From NCBI RefSeq assembly GCF_000025545.1, contig NC_013889.1, positions 310,001 to 374,000 on the forward strand: a DNA stretch of 64,000 bases. The letters run 5' to 3'. The notes beneath the pieces are model-generated. The model had not been told where the DNA came from, did not search any database, and saw only the letters and a program-made list of their open reading frames with translations. Of the stretch, positions 60,719 to 64,000 are shown piece by piece. Source of the DNA: Thioalkalivibrio sp. K90mix (GTDB lineage: Bacteria; Pseudomonadota; Gammaproteobacteria; Ectothiorhodospirales; Ectothiorhodospiraceae). Every line of letters begins with the position of its first letter. Within the stretch, counting starts at the first letter, position 1. The position numbers were made by a program, and so were the translations under genes.

Positions 60719-63382
60719 ATGGACCCGAACGCGACCGAACACGATATCGACCCGCAGGAGACCCAGGAGTGGATTGACGCCCTGGCCTCCGTGCTGGAGA
60801 CCGACGGCCCCGAACGGGCGCACGCCCTGCTGGAACGTCTGGTCGACAAGGCGCGCCGCAGCGGGGCCTACCTCCCGTATTCGGCCAATACCGCCTACGT
60901 GAACACCATCCCCACGCACCTGGAGCCCGAGTATCCGGGCGACGGCGCGGTGGAGCACCGCATCCGTTCCTATATCCGCTGGAACGCGATGGCGATGGTG
61001 GTCAAGGCCAACCGCGTCTCGGCCGAGCTGGGCGGGCATATCGCGACCTTTGCATCCGCCGCGACGCTCTATGACGTCGGCTTCAACCACTTCTGGCATG
61101 CCCCGTCGCACGATCATGGTGGCGACCTGCTGTTTGCCCAGGGGCACTCCTCGCCGGGGATCTACGCCCGCGCGTTCATGGAAGGTCGCCTGACCGAGGA
61201 GCAGCTGGACCACTTCCGCCGCGAGGTGGATGGCAAGGGGCTTTCGTCCTATCCGCACCCGTGGCTGATGCCGGACTTCTGGCAGTTCCCGACCGTGTCC
61301 ATGGGCCTGGGCCCGATCATGAGCATCTACCAGGCGCGCTTCATGCGCTATCTGCAGGATCGCGGCCTGGCGCAGACCGAGAACCGTCGCGTCTGGAGCT
61401 TTGTCGGCGACGGCGAGGTGGACGAGCCGGAGACCCTGGGCGCGATCACGCTGGCCTCGCGCGAGAAGCTGGACAACCTGACCTGGGTGGTGAACTGCAA
61501 CCTGCAGCGTCTGGACGGTCCGGTGCGCGGCAACGGCAAGATCGTCCAGGAGCTGGAGGCGATCTTCCGCGGCGCCGGCTGGAACGTGGTCAAGGTGCTG
61601 TGGGGGCGCTACTGGGACCCGCTGCTGGCCAAGGACACCGACGGGCTGCTGCAGAAACGCATGATGGAGGCGGTCGACGGCGACTACCAGAACTACAAGT
61701 CGCGCGACGGCGCCTACGTGCGCGAGCACTTCTTCGGCAAGTACCCCGAGCTCAAGCGCATGGTGGCCAACATGTCCGACGAGGACATCTGGCGCCTCAA
61801 CCGCGGCGGCCATGATCCGGTCAAGGTCTATGCGGCCTACAAGGCGGCGGCCGAGCACAAGGGCCAGCCGACCGTGATCCTCGCGCACACCGTGAAGGGC
61901 TACGGCATGGGATCGGCGGGCGAGGCGCAGAACCGCACCCACAGCCAGAAGAAGATGGACGCGGACGACATGAAGCAGTTCCGCGACCGCTTCAACATCC
62001 CGCTCTCCGACGAGCAGGTGGAGAAGGCCGAGTACATCAAGCCGGACCCCGACTCCGAAGAAATGAAGTACATGCACGAGCGGCGCAAGGACCTCGGTGG
62101 CTACCTGCCGGTGCGTCGCCCGCTGGCCACCCCGCTGGAGATCCCGGGGCTGGACGCCTTCAACGGTCTGCTGGAGGCCTCCGGCGAGCGCGAGATGTCC
62201 ACCACCATGGCCTTCGTGCGCCTGCTGACCCTGCTCGCGCGCGACAAGAAGATCGGCAAGAACATCGTCCCGATCGTGCCCGACGAGGCGCGTACCTTCG
62301 GCATGGAAGGGCTGTTCCGCCAGCTGGGGATCTACTCCTCGGTCGGCCAGCTCTACGAGCCGCAGGACAAGGACCAGGTGATGTATTACAAGGAGGACAA
62401 GAAGGGCCAGATCCTGGAAGAGGGGATCAACGAGGCCGGCTCCATGTCCTCCTGGATCGCGGCGGCCACGTCCTATTCCACGCATGGCGTGGCGATGGTG
62501 CCGTTCTACATCTTCTATTCGATGTTCGGCTTCCAGCGTATCGGCGACCTGATCTGGGCCGCCGGCGACATGCGTGCCCGCGGCTTCCTGATGGGGGCGA
62601 CGGCCGGGCGTACCACGCTGGCCGGCGAGGGCCTGCAGCACGACGACGGCCACAGCCTGATGATGGCCGCCAACGTGCCCAACTGCATCGCCTACGACCC
62701 GACCTTCGCCTATGAGCTGGCGGTGATCGTGCAGGACGGCATGCGCCGTATGTACGCGGAGCAGCAAAGCGTCTTCTACTACATCACCGTGATGAACGAG
62801 AACTACCCGCAGCCGGCCATGCCGAAGGGCGCCGAGGAAGGCATCCGTCGCGGGCTGTACCGTCTGCAGGCCGGCGGCCGCAAGAAAAAGAAGGTGCGCC
62901 TGCTGGGTTCCGGCACCATCCTGCGCGAGGCCATGGCCGCCGCCGAACTGCTGGACCAGGACTTCGGCGTGGCCGCCGAGGTCTGGAGCGCGACCAGCTT
63001 CAACGAACTGGCACGCGACGGCCGTGATGCCGAGCGCCATGCGCGCCTGCATCCGGAGGCCAAGCCACGCACGTCCTGGGTGGAGGAATGCCTGGGCGGT
63101 TCGGATGCGCCGGTGGTCGCCGCGACTGACTATGTGCAGGCCTATGCCGACCAGATCCGTGCCTTTGTGCCGGCCGACTACCGCGTGCTGGGCACTGACG
63201 GCTTCGGCCGCTCGGATACCCGTGCCGCGCTGCGCCGCCACTTCGAGGTGGATCGCTACCACATCGCGGTCACGGCCCTGAAGGCCCTGGCCGATGCCGG
63301 GACCGTCGAGGTCAAGACCGTGGCCGACGCGATCAAGATGTACAAGATCGACGTCGAACGGCCCAACCCGTTGCAGGCCTGA
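60719..63382 (+). CDS. aceE: Pyruvate dehydrogenase E1 component, homodimeric type
   Basis: 887-residue thiamine-diphosphate enzyme that decarboxylates pyruvate and acetylates the lipoyl group of E2. It has HFFWHAPSHDHGG-like FNHFWHAPSHDHGGDLLF near residue 130, the ThDP motif GDGEVDEPETLGAI followed by NLTWVVNCNLQRLDGPVRGN, and TVKGYGMGSAGEAQN. Length is as in E. coli AceE (887). There are 28 bases between its stop and aceF, with a Shine-Dalgarno (GGCAGGAGC), so they form an operon. Confidence 0.98.
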   Translation: MDPNATEHDIDPQETQEWIDALASVLETDGPERAHALLERLVDKARRSGAYLPYSANTAYVNTIPTHLEPEYPGDGAVEHRIRSYIRWNAMAMVVKANRVSAELGGHIATFASAATLYDVGFNHFWHAPSHDHGGDLLFAQGHSSPGIYARAFMEGRLTEEQLDHFRREVDGKGLSSYPHPWLMPDFWQFPTVSMGLGPIMSIYQARFMRYLQDRGLAQTENRRVWSFVGDGEVDEPETLGAITLASREKLDNLTWVVNCNLQRLDGPVRGNGKIVQELEAIFRGAGWNVVKVLWGRYWDPLLAKDTDGLLQKRMMEAVDGDYQNYKSRDGAYVREHFFGKYPELKRMVANMSDEDIWRLNRGGHDPVKVYAAYKAAAEHKGQPTVILAHTVKGYGMGSAGEAQNRTHSQKKMDADDMKQFRDRFNIPLSDEQVEKAEYIKPDPDSEEMKYMHERRKDLGGYLPVRRPLATPLEIPGLDAFNGLLEASGEREMSTTMAFVRLLTLLARDKKIGKNIVPIVPDEARTFGMEGLFRQLGIYSSVGQLYEPQDKDQVMYYKEDKKGQILEEGINEAGSMSSWIAAATSYSTHGVAMVPFYIFYSMFGFQRIGDLIWAAGDMRARGFLMGATAGRTTLAGEGLQHDDGHSLMMAANVPNCIAYDPTFAYELAVIVQDGMRRMYAEQQSVFYYITVMNENYPQPAMPKGAEEGIRRGLYRLQAGGRKKKKVRLLGSGTILREAMAAAELLDQDFGVAAEVWSATSFNELARDGRDAERHARLHPEAKPRTSWVEECLGGSDAPVVAATDYVQAYADQIRAFVPADYRVLGTDGFGRSDTRAALRRHFEVDRYHIAVTALKALADAGTVEVKTVADAIKMYKIDVERPNPLQA

Positions 63383-63410
63383 GGCCGCCGGACCCGAGGC
63401 AGGAGCAGAC

Positions 63411-64000
63411 ATGAGCAACACGACTACTGTGCACGTCCCGGATATCGGCGACTTCAAGGACGTCGAGATCATCGAGGTCATCGTCAGCCCGGGGGACACC
63501 GTTTCCCCCGAGGACCCGCTGATCACGCTGGAATCCGACAAGGCCTCCATCGAGATCCCCGCCCCGCAGGGTGGCACGGTGAAGACGCTGAAGGTGAAGG
63601 CTGGCGACCGCGTTAACGAGGGCGACCCGATCCTGGAACTGGAGCCCTCCGACGAGGGCGCCGCCGAGGAGGCCTCCGGCAAGGAGGAAGCGCCGAAGGA
63701 GGAAGCGCCGGCCGAACCGGCCCCCGAGGCCGAGGAGCAGAAACCGTCCGAGGCGCCGAAAGCCGCCGACCGGGCCGACCCGCGGCCGTCGCCCACCGAG
63801 CACATCCGTGACGAGTCGGCCTTCCGCAAGGCGCATGCCTCGCCGGTGGTGCGCAAGTTCGCGCGCGAGCTGGGCGTGGACCTGGCCAAGGTCGAGGGTT
63901 CCGGACGCAAGGGGCGCATCCTGCGCGAGGACGTGCAGGGCTTCGTCAAGCGTGCGTTGAGCCAGGGCGCCGGCGGTGGCCTGGGCGTGGAGCCGATGCC
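63411..64000 (+). CDS. aceF: Dihydrolipoamide acetyltransferase E2 of pyruvate dehydrogenase (partial)
   Basis: The first 196 codons of E2, running off the window. Residues about 5-80 are one lipoyl domain with the lipoylated lysine in ESDKASIEI; residues 80-130 are a Glu/Ala/Pro-rich linker; residues about 142-178 are the E1/E3-binding domain (ASPVVRKFARELGVDLAKV, then GRKGRILREDV). The binding domain follows the first lipoyl domain directly, so this E2 has a single lipoyl domain, unlike the three in E. coli. The catalytic domain is outside the window. Confidence 0.96.
   Translation, partial: MSNTTTVHVPDIGDFKDVEIIEVIVSPGDTVSPEDPLITLESDKASIEIPAPQGGTVKTLKVKAGDRVNEGDPILELEPSDEGAAEEASGKEEAPKEEAPAEPAPEAEEQKPSEAPKAADRADPRPSPTEHIRDESAFRKAHASPVVRKFARELGVDLAKVEGSGRKGRILREDVQGFVKRALSQGAGGGLGVEPM

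Noticed and set aside
60236-63949. Very long minus-strand open frame (about 1,240 codons) over aceE
   Set aside because: It is antisense to aceE, whose motifs and codon use are unambiguous; the long antisense frame is a by-product of high third-position GC.

Overview
The window is about 64 kb of GC-rich chromosome from a gammaproteobacterium. Gene order supports this strongly: moeB - prmC - prfA - hemA - TPR lipoprotein - lolB - ispE - tRNA-Gln - prs - rplY - pth - ychF is the arrangement seen around the same genes in Pseudomonas and relatives, and hldE/msbA/waaL/waaP/waaG/waaF form a Pseudomonas-like core-LPS locus. The acidic proteins (for example the rplY tail) and frequent GTG starts would fit an Ectothiorhodospiraceae/Thioalkalivibrio-type organism. 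That lineage is an inference, not something read directly.

Layout. 1-3876: tamB (3' part missing) and tamA, outer-membrane assembly. 3972-8072: an Fur-type ferric iron ABC transporter (fbpA-fbpB-fbpC) with a probable Fur box and an internal attenuator. 8162-12550: glnE, ilvE, a 283-bp MITE-like element and a small zinc-finger protein. 12627-35143: a large LPS region with heptose synthesis (hldE, hldD, gmhA, gmhB), Kdo transfer and modification (waaA, kdoO, kdkA), lipid A acylation (lpxL), inner-core transferases (opsX-like, waaF, waaG), five kinase-fold core-modifying proteins, msbA, O-antigen ligase and a lower-GC glycosyltransferase patch. 35171-40426: sprT-like, a coiled-coil putative DNA-binding protein, rnd, a DUF1244 gene and mreBCD. 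40569-44734: gatCAB and hslO. 44835-51132: a hypothetical gene, moeB, a His-rich exported protein, an intact ISL3 insertion sequence, prmC, prfA, hemA. 51395-59522: TPR lipoprotein, lolB, ispE, tRNA-Gln region, prs, rplY, pth, ychF, grxD. 59758-64000: rnt, aceE and the start of aceF.

The genes fit together mainly as envelope biogenesis. ADP-heptose is made by GmhA/HldE/GmhB/HldD and used by the GT9 enzymes. Kdo is added by WaaA, phosphorylated by KdkA and possibly hydroxylated by the KdoO-family enzyme. MsbA flips the core-lipid A and WaaL attaches polymer. TamAB, LolB and MreBCD serve outer-membrane assembly and cell shape.

The most unusual features are these. (1) A tandem array of three tRNA-Gln copies, each with about 68 nt of GCA-looped hairpins inserted in the T loop, sits upstream of one intact tRNA-Gln; compensatory changes preserve the hairpins, and the first copy supplies the stop codon of ispE. 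(2) Copies or ends of one inverted-repeat element recur at six further intergenic sites, mostly just upstream of genes in the same orientation. (3) mreC has no usable ATG, GTG or TTG start but has an ideal Shine-Dalgarno before an ATC codon.
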